The notes beneath the pieces are model-generated. The model ran no database searches and was not told the DNA's origin. It saw nothing but the letters and a program-made list of their open reading frames with translations. A stretch of DNA of 64,000 nucleotides, from assembly GCA_024349245.1 (NCBI GenBank), contig JALDNG010000048.1:5236001-5300000 (forward strand), read 5' to 3'. Shown one piece after another: positions 25,930 to 39,900 of this stretch; the stretch's first letter is position 1; each line of letters begins with the position of its first letter. Both the position numbers and the translations under genes were made by a program. The DNA is from Neodontobutis hainanensis. Taxonomy: Eukaryota > Chordata > Actinopteri > Gobiiformes > Odontobutidae.

Positions 25930-27799
25930 TAAACTGTCATTTTAAAATAGTTAATGTCATAAAGTCATATTATGTTCATCTGGATTTTTTTCACGGACGC
26001 AAAAGGTGAAACATTAGCTCTATTCCAATAACACAATTAAGAGAATATAGAGGCTTGCAGGTTTTATTTTTAAGCAGACATGTTGAATGCACGTGCCAGG
26101 TCTTTCATTTGCGCTCCTTCAGCTTCTCAAGATCAAAGGTGTTAAAATGAGTGCGCGTGCCTGGTTACGCGTTTCTGATTGGACACAAACACCGCAGGCA
26201 GCAACAAACAATAAAACTTTTAACATGGCGGGAAAAAATATTTACAACCAACAAACATTCAAAACATAAGAATAATTGCCCTAATGTTGCAATAGCCATA
26301 ATATTTAGCAATAATGACATTTATGTTAAATTGGCATTGTACACACCCTTTTTTCTCCTCTCACACCAGTTTTATTTTTTCAGAAAAGGAAGACTTGACT
26401 GGCTGTAGCGTTTAAATAGCCTATTAACTAAAACGCTCCATATTTGTGTTACAATATATTTTCTACACTCAAGCTCATGGTTATGTAAAAAAAAGTTATG
26501 TAGCCTATGCATTTAATGCCAATAGCTATCAAGGTCATACACAAATGAGGACAAATACAGATGTCGTCGTCCATTTATACTAACAAACTCTAGCCTGGAC
26601 TGGATTGTTGGACTAGAATAGCTTATTTTCTGGACCTGAATAAATCTAAAATTCTGTGTGCACCCTTAGGCCTCGATGACAACTCATTGTGTTTTATATA
26701 ATTTATTGCAAATTACTTCAGTTCTCATTGTGGCAGATCACCTGCCTGGTTTTTAAATATAAGCCCTTTCTCTTTATTTAATCCAGTGAGCTCAAACCAA
26801 ATTTAATAATCATTTTACGGAGTGACAAGCTCCTACAATGCTAAAATATTCATTGTTGTTCAAAGTGAACGAGCGCGTGCCGGTTGCAGTACCTACAAGC
26901 TGTAATATTTTGTTACAGGGCTGCATTACAGTAGGCTGTAACAGCATGACAGCTTAGTTCCCAGTAATAAACAGCAGATGGCGACAACTGAATGGGATGA
27001 AACGTGTGTTTGTTCTTCGGTTCTGTTCTTAGGCCTATATCATTTACTTTAAGCACATTTTGGCTACATGTAGGCCTAGGCAAAAATAAAACTTACAGAA
27101 CCCATTTCATATAGATTGGGTGGGTGTTGGGTGGCATGTAGCTAGGCTACGTGTTATTTGACAATTATTATTGTCTACATTGTGGTTTTCTCCTGGATTG
27201 AACAGTACGACAGACCTCTACAGCAGATGGCGATACATTACAGGACTCGAGCACAACACACGAGACCGCAGCTTCTCAATATCCATTAACTGAGCAGCGG
27301 GCAATGTCTTGTCATTTAATTACACTGAAAGCTACATTGGAACTGCAGAAAGATTCAATGTTAGTCTGCTCAGTCTAAACATTATTTAATGGTGACATAT
27401 TCAAAATGCCCCCAAAAGACCTAAGAGAAGGAATTTAGCAGCAGCAGGCGGCACGTTAGACAGAAGAACAGACAGAAGAAAGATTTAGTGGACACAAAGT
27501 TGCCAGTGATAGGCTAATGATTTGACTGCTTCTTAAACAAGTTCATTCATAACTTACCATAACGTGATGGTATTTATTCGCACTCATTTTTTCCATTTTT
27601 AAATTTTCTTGGGTTGTGTTCTCAAATGAAAAATATGTAAAATAAACAGCTAGTTAGCGTCAAAATATGCTAAAAAGAGCCCCTTACACGCTATATTGAT
27701 AGAAAATTACATTTCTGTAGCAGTAGGCAAGTTTTTCTGACTGTGAACAGATGTTGATAAGCTCCTTACCTCTGCTGTAACAAAGGCTAAACCTTTTCA
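25930..27799. other. TBR1-SLC4A10 intergenic region
   Basis: AT-rich DNA with no exon that I recognise. Its distinct content is a directly repeated 14-mer ACAGCAGATGGCGA at 26,971-26,984 and 27,220-27,233, each a 12/14 match to the CTCF core in the same orientation. Short open frames near 26,100-26,400 look random. Confidence 0.55.
26971..27233 (+). promoter_or_regulatory. Pair of CTCF-like motifs in direct orientation
   Basis: Two identical copies of ACAGCAGATGGCGA start 249 bp apart between TBR1 and SLC4A10. Each matches CCASYAGRKGGCRS at 12 of 14 positions. Identical short motifs in otherwise unlike flanks suggest a selected site, perhaps an insulator between the two neural genes. This is inference. 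Confidence 0.4.
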
Positions 27800-27980
27800 A
27801 GTCTGACGTCTACGTTAAGCTACTAGAGATGCGTTTGTGTGAACGAGCAGCGTCACGAGCGGCGGAGTAGCACTAATCACCACGAGCTACAGACCGACAG
27901 CTGCACGAGCTGTGACCGCTGTGCACTACACCAGTCACCGAGACACCTGACGGAAAACTGCTGCTGAATGAGAGACGGAG
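27800..27980 (+). promoter_or_regulatory. slc4a10: SLC4A10 5' leader / promoter region
   Basis: A locally GC-richer segment that runs straight into the start codon at 27,981 with no acceptor in between, so it is probably leader and core promoter. It has a CAGCTG E-box near 27,898 and several CACGAG repeats. No TATA box is seen. Confidence 0.45.
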
Positions 27981-30900
27981 ATGGATGCCAAGGAGTTAGG
28001 TTCCCAGACGGAGCCACTAGTGCCAACGGTAAAGACAATTACACTTTCTAAACAAATAACAGTTTGCATTTCTTGTGTTAGCTTAATTACTGTTTAATAG
28101 GCTACATTTGTGTACTGAGGAAGGCTAATTGAGGCTACACCTGTGGAATTACTCACACCTGCAGGGCTGGATCTATAAGTTCAGTGTTCTTAACAGAAAA
28201 AGAACCCAAGAGCAATTCCTAAATGTAAACTGAAAAAAGTTTCCTGAAAATAAGTTCTTCTTTAAATTGAAATTGCCTCCAATAACCTAATAATCTGTCA
28301 ACTATACCTCAATATTGCTATTGCTATGCTTATTTATAGAAATATAATTCAAAAGCTACTTCATATCTAAACATGAAAATTATAATAGATTTAAACATAA
28401 TCTAATCAACTTAAACAAGCCTAAAAAGCCTTAAATTTATTTACTGTGTCTTAAATGTGTTGTTATATTGGCCTATGTCAAACACCAAAACCTGTCCTAA
28501 TGCTGCTAAACAAAACATCCCAAAATGACTGTTTTTGAATCACTGCCATTTACTTACAACAATAAGAATATTATTGAGTAGTACACATCTCCAACACTTT
28601 CCTTTCCCACCAGCTTTGGGCTACTTCCTAATAGTTTCCATAGCTAATGTGGACACTGAAGGTTTAACAGTTAACTATGCAAGATTTGCTCGAGTTGAGA
28701 TTTTCCTTACAAAATGGAAATCACTTTTATTCTGCACTGTCCTCTAGAACAATGAGGAATAAATTATATCTATAAACCAACTCCCCTCTGCTCGTATCTC
28801 CCCATATTTCACTGTCCTGTGTTTATTTGGTAGAGATGTTTTAAAAATGCTTTGTGTTCAGTGAATCTCAGCTAAATCACAGAAACATGGGGCCACGTTT
28901 ATTTAAAAACGCTGGCAATCCTGGATAGTATTCCTTTAAATGTATAAAGTTAGACCATTAGCCCCTCTAGTTTGGCTGTGGTGGATTCTATATCCTTTGA
29001 TCTGTGCTCTGTGGAATTGGGACAACATTGCTCACAACAAATGCTTAGCACTTCATTCCATCAGACCAGCGCCTCTATGACATTACATTTTCTCAATACA
29101 TTTGGACTTCAGGACTGCACATACACTGTCCACTGTATTTCACGTGCATGCTTTACTTTACTAGGTTTAGCTTGAAATTTCTTACAGCTGCTCTTTGTCT
29201 ATCTATATTGGTCTTTGATTATTTTGAAACCTGTGGGATAAACAGAAATGTATTATTCCTGGAAGTGCCATGATATGTTCATGTTTAAGTTTTCAGCGTC
29301 GTTGAATTAAACTTTTGCTGCATTTGTTCTTTCAGGCTGGTTCTCTCTTTGGATCAGTTACACGTAGAAGTTTGGTAAGTTATGCTATCTTAGAGTTTTT
29401 ATAACATTATTTTGTCTGTGTAATGGAATTCACCACTTCCCATTCTGATAACGTGAGCGTGCATGGGAATGGGGCCAGCTGAACAAAGCAGTGGACTTGA
29501 AAGTGCAAACTGAGTTTTGAATGAAGGTTTGTGTTTGATAAGATGCTGGGACCCACTGATGATGTCACGGCTGTAATCTTACTGGAGATGGCTGTGGCGA
29601 TAGATGCTCAATCATAAATTACAGTGGTTTGACTCACCACCAGCACCAGCAGGCGTCTGCGTCTGTCAGGCATGGTGTGAAGTAGAGCTCAGCTTGTAGA
29701 CTATGCTGCTCTCAGGCTAAATTAAACAAGCCGACACTGGGAAATCGCTGATGTATTCGAACAAGTTGGAGGTCCCTTGGCTTTACAACCAGCAGGTAGG
29801 AGAAGTCTTGACATCCTTTAGCATTATTAATGTATAGGTAGTGTATATTTTTAACTTAAGGTGTACTTTCTAGGAGCTGTGTTTTAAAACAGTCTGTGGT
29901 TTATGCTTCTCCTCAATAGACAAAAATAAACATTTAAGCTGGATAACCGTTAACAGATCGCTCTTTCAGCCCTTCAATGGATATCACATCTGCCAGAGTG
30001 TCGGGTCAAAGCTGTAAAATATTGTAAGTGGGATTAAGATATGGAAGTTTGTAGCTAAACCATTTAAGGATTATTGAGCCTTTTATGCCACGTAAAAGCC
30101 TGCACAGTACCATAATGATTTTGCCGGCGCCGATGCTTTGAAATTTGTCACAGCCATCTGCACGGATAAGGTGCAAGTGTGCACCACATCCCGTGAGTCC
30201 ATTTCAGTCGTGTGCTGTGCTAGTCTCCAGTCTTTTAGCATAGTGAGCATTTAGTTTGTTGGTAACTATTAAACAGGGACAGGTTATACATTTTGTGTAT
30301 TCTTTCTTTGAGCACCTCTCTCCATCATGGCAGCTGCTGTTAGTAGATTTTAAATGCTTGACAGTAAAAATTATTTCCTGCAAAGCTCTAAATATAAAAA
30401 CCTCTGTCTCCTATAATAATGCTAATACAATTAATGTCTGCCACTGTAGATGTTACTGCTGGTGTTATTAATAAATGCAGACGGTTTATCTATGTCCTGT
30501 GTATGTGTATGCAGATTATCAGCAGCTTCGTGGCCAGAGCATCTCCAGCTGTGAACAGCAGTGCCCTTCATTATCATAATGCCTTAATGGTCAACTGCGG
30601 GTCAAGATCACTAGAGCAAAAGTTCTTATCTAATAATTTTTGGATGAAAATGCCAGACTCTCAGTAATAGTGGCTGAGTTTGGTTGTGTTGAGTTGAAAA
30701 AGCCAACACAAGAGGAAAAGGAAATGTGTTTAATGTTTATTTTCTATTCTCATTCCCGGCTCTTGGCTTTGGTTTGCACAACATGACAGTGATAAATGAG
30801 TTTTACTCTTAAGCCCAAATGACTAGTGCACTTATTATGACCAGCTACAGATTAATGTTGTTTCATCAGCACATTTTGTACAGGCATGTCAATATTGCAC

Positions 30901-33900
30901 TAGTATTAGTGTAGTTACTTTATCTTCTAGTAACACAATGTTGGCACAAGGTGTAAAGCGTGTGCTTAACAAACCCCATCTTGACAATAGTATGACTGCA
31001 TCTGTGGCCGATGGCTGTTGCGTTTAAACAGAGGATTTAAAGTGTTGTAATTGAAGGAATATCATGACCTTTCTTAGTGTCACTGTCTCCGCTGCTGGTC
31101 CACGGCAGAAAGAAGCATAAAGTCTGCCCTTCACTTTAACGGATCCATAACAGTTGTGAAAATATAAGATTACATTTGCTTTAAGTGATTTTAAACTGGG
31201 TTAGCTCTAAAAACAAAGCAATTATTAGTGTCTCCACAGTATAGTATATTTCATTTTTTATAATAATAATAATTTTCACACTCTTCAGTCTCTTAAACAA
31301 AATGTTAACATGATCCCTGTTCCATAAAAGGTGTATATGATCACAGGTGCTAAGTCTGTGAATGTACTCTGTGAATATCCTTGCTGAGTTGTGATATCCT
31401 GTTGGTGTTTTAGGAGAATCTAGTTAGTTTTAGATAAGTGCTACTACACATACAGCCGTATACAGTGCGAACGTAAGAACAGGTTTGCATTTTTCTTTCT
31501 GGTAAGGCTGTATAAAATCACAACAAATCATTGATGTTTTGCTGTTTCCTCCTGTGCCACTTCTTCGCTCATCCACTGATTTTTTTTCTCAAGGATTGCA
31601 TAAGCGCTCAGAGATATTCACACCACAGAATGCTGCTCCTGCCAGTGATCTGACACTAATCTTTGTGTGCTCCCTCTCTGCATGTCCGGATGCATTTCAG
31701 GAAAATTAGGCTGGTTTTGGATAACTGACTTTTTGTTTAGTGTTGTACAAATGAGCCCTTTGTGCTAGGAACAATAGAAATGACCCATGTTAAATTCCTC
31801 TTAATGGAATTTTCGGTCCACCATCTACTATTTTCTCTTCTAATCTCACAAAAGCTTTGAGCCACGGATTATGATTTTTATTTTTGTACAGGACTTGCTT
31901 GATATCATTACTGTTTTTGAGTCTCTGTGATGTTTTATGAATGACCTCAAAATAAAACAGTGTTAAATTTGATGCAAACCTGAATAATTCTGGTCTAATT
32001 CCTTCATTAATATTCTCAAAAAGTGGCACAAAAAGTGTTTTTACAAATTCAATGCTGTATATTATGCATGTATTACTTTGTATATTATATTTACTTTAGC
32101 TACAGTTTCATGCTAGTAGAACTTTTTTGTAAAGAAAATACTCTGAATAGGACTAAGTTTATTCATGGAAAGATAATTTGTTGTTGCCATTATGAAACAC
32201 TTTCTGTTTGGACTAAGATGACAGCTCTCCCCTTCCAGATGAGATGAGAGGCAATTAGTTGCCATGACAACCGTGCAATACAGTAGCATAATGTGTTTGT
32301 CCACCATTCCCTCGGCTGTGAGAGAACACACAAGTCAATATAACCCTATAACGTCTGTCACTAATTTCAGACTAATGTTATGTTAAGAAATTTTAATTTT
32401 AATGTTTAGAGTTACTGGGGGCTTATAGTTCTCTTAAGGTCATGTCAAATTCATGTCATGTCCTTCGTGCTAATCCAAGCATGGAGTAGACATAACTAGG
32501 GTGAGACATGGCTTGTCACGGGACTTTTGCACCTGGACCATTGTGAACACCTCTCACCAAAGACGTCACTGTGCTGTATATAATCTCATGTTATGTTTAC
32601 ATTTTTTAGCAAACCTTCCGCTGTAATATTGTACTGCTGCTTTGCTTCTCCTTGCAAGGATTAAAACCTGGCCATTGCTTGTTAAAATATAATCTGGTTC
32701 CGTGTCTCTCTGAATTAATTTAAGGATATAACAAATTCCGATAACAATGATGTTAATAAGAAGGGATCATAATGTTTTTGTCGATGTGTCTCACAGAGAA
32801 GTGACGATGAGGCTGTGGTGGACCAAGGAGGAGCGAGGTCGCAGCAGGGCACCAACTTCGAGCAGGAGGATCTCGAAGGTAAAGCTCAGCAACAGTCGAA
32901 CGCATGAGAAATACAAATGCTCCAAGCGAGGAGAGGCTGCTGCAACTGAGTTTGCCCACACTGTCCGAACAACCAATTCTTTGCTCTTGAGCTTTTTCAT
33001 ACTCAATAGAGAAGTAGAGTGGGAGGGAGGAACTGTGGGGGAGCGGCATCAGTAATGCTACAGTTGTAGAATACAAACACTGTTAGCTTTAACTGTACAA
33101 ACATTTTCTGAGGGATATAAACTCTGCTCTCTTGCCAGTTTACCTTAATTAAAAAACTTTGCCTAGATGCCCTCTTATTCATTGGATCATGACAATTAGT
33201 CTGTTCCTTGATGATCAATGTTTGACTTCCACCTCCGAATGCATTTGGATTGACATTTAACCAATCAAAATTCAGGTTTGAATGAGGGAGGTTCTGGACC
33301 CACTTTGCTAAGAAAGTGAATGGGTCTGGCTGGCCAGGGTATACAGTATGTAGTTGTCAGCACATTTCCTTAATTGGGTTCAGATGACTACAGAGAACAT
33401 AAACATAAATAAATGTACATAAATTATAAGGTGCATATGTAAAGGTGCAATTGGACTCGGTGCAAGATTTGTAGAAACTATCTTGAACAAGGCCAATCTT
33501 GGGCAAAGGCAGGTAGACAGAAGCCCAAATACGCAGAGCCAACAGGATCAAGTATTTACCAGGTTTGTACCAGAATGAAAGTCCAAAAAACAGGGTTGGC
33601 AACATAAACTTAGTCCAGGTGGGGCTGCTGGAAAGTCTCATTGAATGAAGTAAACCTGTCGGTGAGGGGGAAGGCAGAGTGAGTATTTATACTGTAAATG
33701 GTTTGATTGGGGAGGAGTAGCAGCTGTGTGCACAGGTGAGTAGAAGGGAAGAGAAGGAAATGTGGACTGGAGTTAGATGAAAAAATGGAGCAGGAATGGG
33801 CAAAGAGGGGCAGAAACTAAGCTAAACTATGACATATAGTATCTATACAATGCTCTAAAGTTCATATATTTAAAACGGGATTTTAGGTGGTCATGTGTCA

Positions 33901-36900
33901 AAAACAAATGCATCTTAATACCCTCTATGGAACACGCAATCAAAAGGACCTCATTACAAAACTGAAATTGTGTGTATGTCTGCTCCTCCAAACTAGGAAT
34001 GTGCTGGTAATAAGGTAACTATTGACAGTTGTTATAAAATAGCGGACTGAGATCAAGAAAAATTTGCTTTGACATTTTCAATTTATCAACATCTTTACAT
34101 TTCTTTCAAAAAGTGCTTGTATGTGTTACCTACATTTACATTTATTCATTTAGCAGATGCTTTTATCCAAAGCGACTTACATTGTTCTAGAGTAATTACC
34201 AGTGTTACAGACACTGGAGGCAAGGTGGGTTAAGTGTCTTGCCCAAGGACACAACGGCAGTATGAACTATGGGGAGAGCGGGAATCGAACCACCTACCTT
34301 CCGGATGAAAGACGACTGCTCTACCCACTGAGCTACCTGGCCTTACACATGTAATGTTTATGTATTCTTAGGCCACAAGACCCTTTACATTGGCGTCCAT
34401 GTCCCCTTGGGCAGTACCAGGCAGCGCAGCCATCGCAGACATCGCCACCATGGGAGCAGACACCACAAGAGACGCAGCATGGAGCGTGCCCCAACACTGG
34501 TCGAGGGGCGGGAGTCTCCGATTTATGGTACTGTTTCGAAAAACAAAGGGTCCTGACCTTTGTTTTATGTATTTAAACGTTACCCTCTGTTTGTAGATAC
34601 TCCCTCACAAAGAGTGCAGTTTCTGTTGGGGGTTGAGGATGAGGACGAAGAGCATACCCCACATGATATTTTCACAGAGATGGATGAAATCTGTGTGAAA
34701 GATGGAGAGGATTCAGATTGGAGGGAAAGTGCCAGGTACAACACACATGAAGTAGTATCTACACACATCTGTGTGTATTTTCTGAAAATGGTGATTGAAT
34801 GCAGTGGTCGTGGGTTGCTGGTGATCCCACTTAAACTGATGAAAGCTTTATATCAATATCAGTATTTCAATTACACTAAGTAATTTCAATTCCATTCTTA
34901 TAATTGCTCATAGACCCCTTTTATTATTTCTATGTTTAACAGTAGTTGGTGGTCAATATAGAGATGTTCTTTTAGATTTTTTAGTATAACCATGTCATTT
35001 GCCAGCTGTAAGGAGTTTTATATAGTGGGGGCTAGTGTCTTAAATCACATATTAATTTGGTGAAGCAAACTTCCATAAAGCGCTATCATAAACATTGAAC
35101 ATATTGTATTTATAGTAAGCCCTGACAAGAAGCAACTAAATGAGGAGAACCAAGATAAAAACAGATATATTAAAGTTAATGTTGGGTAAAGAGAGAGTGG
35201 GCATGATTGAGAGATTTTATTGCTGCTTCAACAGATGGCAGGCCTGCTTGCCGTCTGCTGGCCTCTCCCGACTGGATCTCAAACTTGTGTTGCAGGTGGC
35301 TGAAATTTGAGGAGGATGTTGAGGATGGCGGAGAGCGCTGGAGCAAGCCCTACGTGGCCACTCTGTCCCTACACAGTCTGTTTGAGCTGCGCAGTTGCAT
35401 TATTAATGGCACGGTGCTGCTGGACATGAGGGCTAGTTCCACTGAAGAGATGGCAGGTAAACACTGGCGACATAATAACCAGTGATATTATTATTATTAT
35501 TATCAAATCTAGTGTTCAGCAAAATATATTGTATATAATATATGTATTATAACTGCTTTCCTGCATGTGTCCCCCTCAGATATGGTTTTGGACCACCAGG
35601 AGTTGTACGCACCACTGGGAGATGAGCTCCGACTGAAAGTGCGAGAAACGTTATTGAAGCAGCATCACCATCAGACACAGAAGAAGCTGGCAAACCGCTT
35701 ACCAATTGTACGGTCTATTGCCGACATGGGTCGACGTGCATCTGAGCACCAACTGGACAAGAATGGTATAATGTATTTAAATGCCATTCTCTTTATTTAG
35801 TTTTTAAATAAAATATTGGAATTACTTTTTAAATATGAAAATAACACATTTATGTGTTTGCTTGTGTTATGCAGGTCAGCTGACAGCATCCCAGTCTCAG
35901 TTAGGAGTCCCCGATGGGAAAGGTGACGTCAGTAGAGAGAACAGTTTTGTGGACTTGAGCAAGGTATAGTACAAATATGGTTCTCCATATTATGAAATGT
36001 ATATTAAAGGAAAATCATGTAATTATTATTATTTATCTGATGTTACTGAACCAAAACTGAGTTTACAGGCGCATATAGCTGTTGTTTAAATCTGAATAAT
36101 TCAAACAGTGGGAGGAAGCAGTATTTCATAACAGAAACTGAGATCGAGTGAGGGATTAGGATTATAACAATGTTAAGTAAGATCAGTCATTTGTCACAGA
36201 TCACATCAAACCCGAAAAGACCAAAGATAATCCATTTGCATAATATACTTCATATTTAATGTGTTTTTTATATATATATATAAATATATATATTTATTTC
36301 AGCCTCCATGACCCCTCATGCAGTGTGGTTCTGCCCATTCCTCTTACATGCATGGTCATAGATGAATAACATTAGTAATATATGTGAATTTAAAAGTTAA
36401 TACTGTAGCAGCTGCATTACTGCAAGTCATGGCTCACCAGTGTACAAGTCTGAACAGTTGCTTGTCTATGAAATAAACAACACTCCAGCAAGATTTGTCA
36501 AGTCCACATAATTATCACTGAAAAATTAACACTCCGAGGAATGTGCTGTGCAATGCATCTCCACTGCGTCAGAGACTGGACAACAGACATAGTAATCATG
36601 TAAGAGGATCTGTTTCAGTGGCAGGTTTACCGTGGTGGTATAGGCTTTTAGCATTATTATTCAACATGTCAAAGGGTCATCCTTGTTCTGTAATCTTTTG
36701 TAATATTTCACAGTAACAAATGTTAATGTTGAATGGGTCTGCTCTCTGGGTTATATTTAGCCTCATCTTTTCAATATTTGAATATGACTGTTATGACTGT
36801 TTTCACAAAGCAGCTTAGAAGATCACCCGGAAGGATGTATGAACCTTTAATTTATGTGTACAGATGTATTTTACCTTTTAACATTTGACCTAACATATCA

Positions 36901-39900
36901 ACCAGTTGTGTGCTTAAAGTCAGTTTTATTTTAATGTTTGTGCCCTTTTGCAGATTCATTTTATGAAAAAGATCCCTGTTGGTGCGGAGGCATGTAATGT
37001 TCTTGTGGGAGAGTTGGATTTCCTGAACAAGCCTGTGGTAGCATTTGTCCGTCTTTCCCCTGCCGTCCTTCTCAACGGACTGACAGAGGTCCCTATTGCC
37101 ACAAGGTTATCATTCCTCCATACTTACACTTCTGTATCCTTGTTGGATGTGTTCAGCTGTGTTTGATATAAAAGTTTTGTTTGTGCCTTTAGGTTCCTGT
37201 TCATTCTTTTAGGTCCCACTGGGAGAGGACCTCAGTATCGGGAGATCGGACGGTCTATTGCAACATTAATGACAGATGAGGTAAGCATTTATTTGTAAGA
37301 TCCTGATCACAACATTTAAAGTGTTCCTAATGAAACAAGAGAGTTAAATATAGAGGCTAGGAATTATTATTGACTTCTATAATATTCAGGTTTTCAGTGA
37401 CGTTGCCTATAAAGCCAAAGACAGAAATGATCTGATCGCTGGGATTGATGAATTTCTTGATCAAGTGACGGTTCTGCCTCCAGGGGAATGGGACCCGTCC
37501 ATAAGAATAGAACCACCAAAAAATGTCCCTTCTCAGGTAAGTGGAAATTCACCAGTTTAGGTGCACAGTGATTTTCAAAGTGAGATTGATCACTCACTTT
37601 GCTTCACAGGAAAAGAGAAAGAATAATATTTTACCCAATGGATTAGCAGAGGGTGAAGAGGAAGACCACGGCCATGGAGGTCCGGAACTGCAACGCACTG
37701 GAAGGTGGGTGAATAGCTCCATGTTGCATATCATAGTTTTATATATAAATATTTATGCTGTGGTCAGCCTTAACCCTCTTTTGGATAATGGACTGGACAA
37801 TACACAGTTATGTTTAATGTTTTGTAAAAACATTTCCACAGACAGTGTTAAAAGAACTAAAGAGCAGTGTAAGATTTCAATTTGCTTGGTACAAAATAAA
37901 TACTATATATAATCTAATAATAAAAAAAAGTTTATGCAGTAGAGTTGACAGTTGACACTAGAGTCATAAGTGCTGCACGTCGCAGAGTGGTTAGCGCTCC
38001 TGCCTCACAGCAAGAAGGTCATGAGTTGAAACCCCGGCCAAATTGAACTTTCTCGGCCATCTCCGGTCTTTCTTTGAGGAGTCTGCATGTCCTCACTGTG
38101 TTCTCTGCAAGTACTCAGGCTTCCTCCCACCATCCAAAGTAATGCAGGTCAATTGGCAACTCTAAAGTGTCCTGAGGAAATGGCTGTCTAGCTCTAAATG
38201 TCAGCCCTGGGATGGACTGGCCACTGTCCTGGGTGTACCCTGCCTAAGGCCTAAAGCTGTTGGGTAAGGCTCCAGTCACCTGTAAACCCTTAACAGGACT
38301 AAGTGGAATAAAATGAATGAAGTGCTTTACAGATAAAATGGTTACCCGTCTGGCTACTGATACCAATATAAGCTTTTGGCCAAGATTGTTTAAATAGATT
38401 TGCTGTGATCAAAACTAAAGGCAGTCAAAATATTGAGTACCTCCTTGAAGTTGAATATTACACTATATGTAGCTAAACCCATTCCCTCATTTAAGGCAAA
38501 ATAAAAGCAACACAAAAAAAATCTCAGTTTAGTAGATTTCAGATTGCTCCAATCTCCCAAAAATGACACTGTAATGCGGATCTGCTATTTCTGGGTAAAC
38601 TTGTTCTGTAGTTATAAAGCTGTTTCCCTGGAAACCGCCTGCCTCCAGATCTCTATTATCAGCTCGACTTTTCTATCAGAGACATATCACACTAATCTGA
38701 ACTCAAGGAGCGCAGCACTGAGAGGCAATGAGGGAAAAAACAAGTTAGACAAAATGCACTTACCTCACGTAACATATAGTTTGTTCTTTTGAGTTTTTAC
38801 TATGATTGTTTTCTGTGTTCCAGGTGGTTTGGCGGTCTATTTCTAGACATTAAGCGCAAGGCTCCTCACTACCTGTCTGACTATACGGATGCCATAAGTT
38901 TGCAGTGTGTGGCCTCTTTCTTATTCCTGTACTGTGCCTGCATGTCCCCGGTAATCACCTTCGGAGGCTTACTGGGCGAGGCAACAGAAGGACGAATAGT
39001 AATGCACCTGTTTTGTGCACCTCTCGCATACTTACTTGACACTTTGACACTTGACGTTTACTATATTGATATGTGTGATATGTATTTTTTTTTCACAGAG
39101 TGCAATTGAGTCACTTTTTGGAGCCTCTCTAACCGGAATCGCCTACTCTCTGTTTGCCGGGCAGCCCCTCACTATTCTGGGCAGCACTGGGCCGGTGCTT
39201 GTGTTTGAGAAGATATTGTTTAAATTCTGCAAGTATGTTCTCGTTTCACATCACTGCACATATAATCATCATAAAGAGCTTACAGCTTATAGAAACCCAT
39301 GACCCCAGATCCATTTAATTTAGGTTAGGTTCAGTTCTACTCTTCTACATCTGGTGTCCTTCTATTCATTTGTAGATCAAATTTGAAATCAGTTATTGAG
39401 ATTAAAGGCGTACCTATTGATATATGATAATTTTTTTCTTTCCATTTTTTTTCTGATCCATTTTTCTTCCAGAGAGTATGGTTTGTCCTATCTGTCGCTA
39501 AGAACCTGTATCGGTCTCTGGACAGCTTTCCTTTGTATTGCCCTGGTGGCCACAGACGCCAGCTCTCTTGTCCGCTACATCACTCGTTTCACAGAAGAAG
39601 CCTTCGCCTCACTCATCTGCATCATCTTTATCTACGAGGCCTTGGAGAAACTCGTCCACCTCAACGATCACTATCCCTTTAACAAGAACAACAACCTGGA
39701 CAAACTCACCACATACTCGTACGTGAATTTATAAGAGTCTATAAAGTCTCTACTTACTGGGTGTTGTTTCTTAAAGCGTTTGTACATCAGCGACAGATGA
39801 GGGATTTTTCACTCACCCAGATGTTTATGTGCTTCTACAGATGTTCCTGCATTGAGCCTTCTGACCCCTCCAATGTCACCTTGAAGTATTGGGAGATCAA

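Noticed and set aside
34270..34343. Possible functional tRNA gene on the minus strand
   Set aside because: The head is part of a SINE with a typical body and tail, and the cloverleaf is not preserved.
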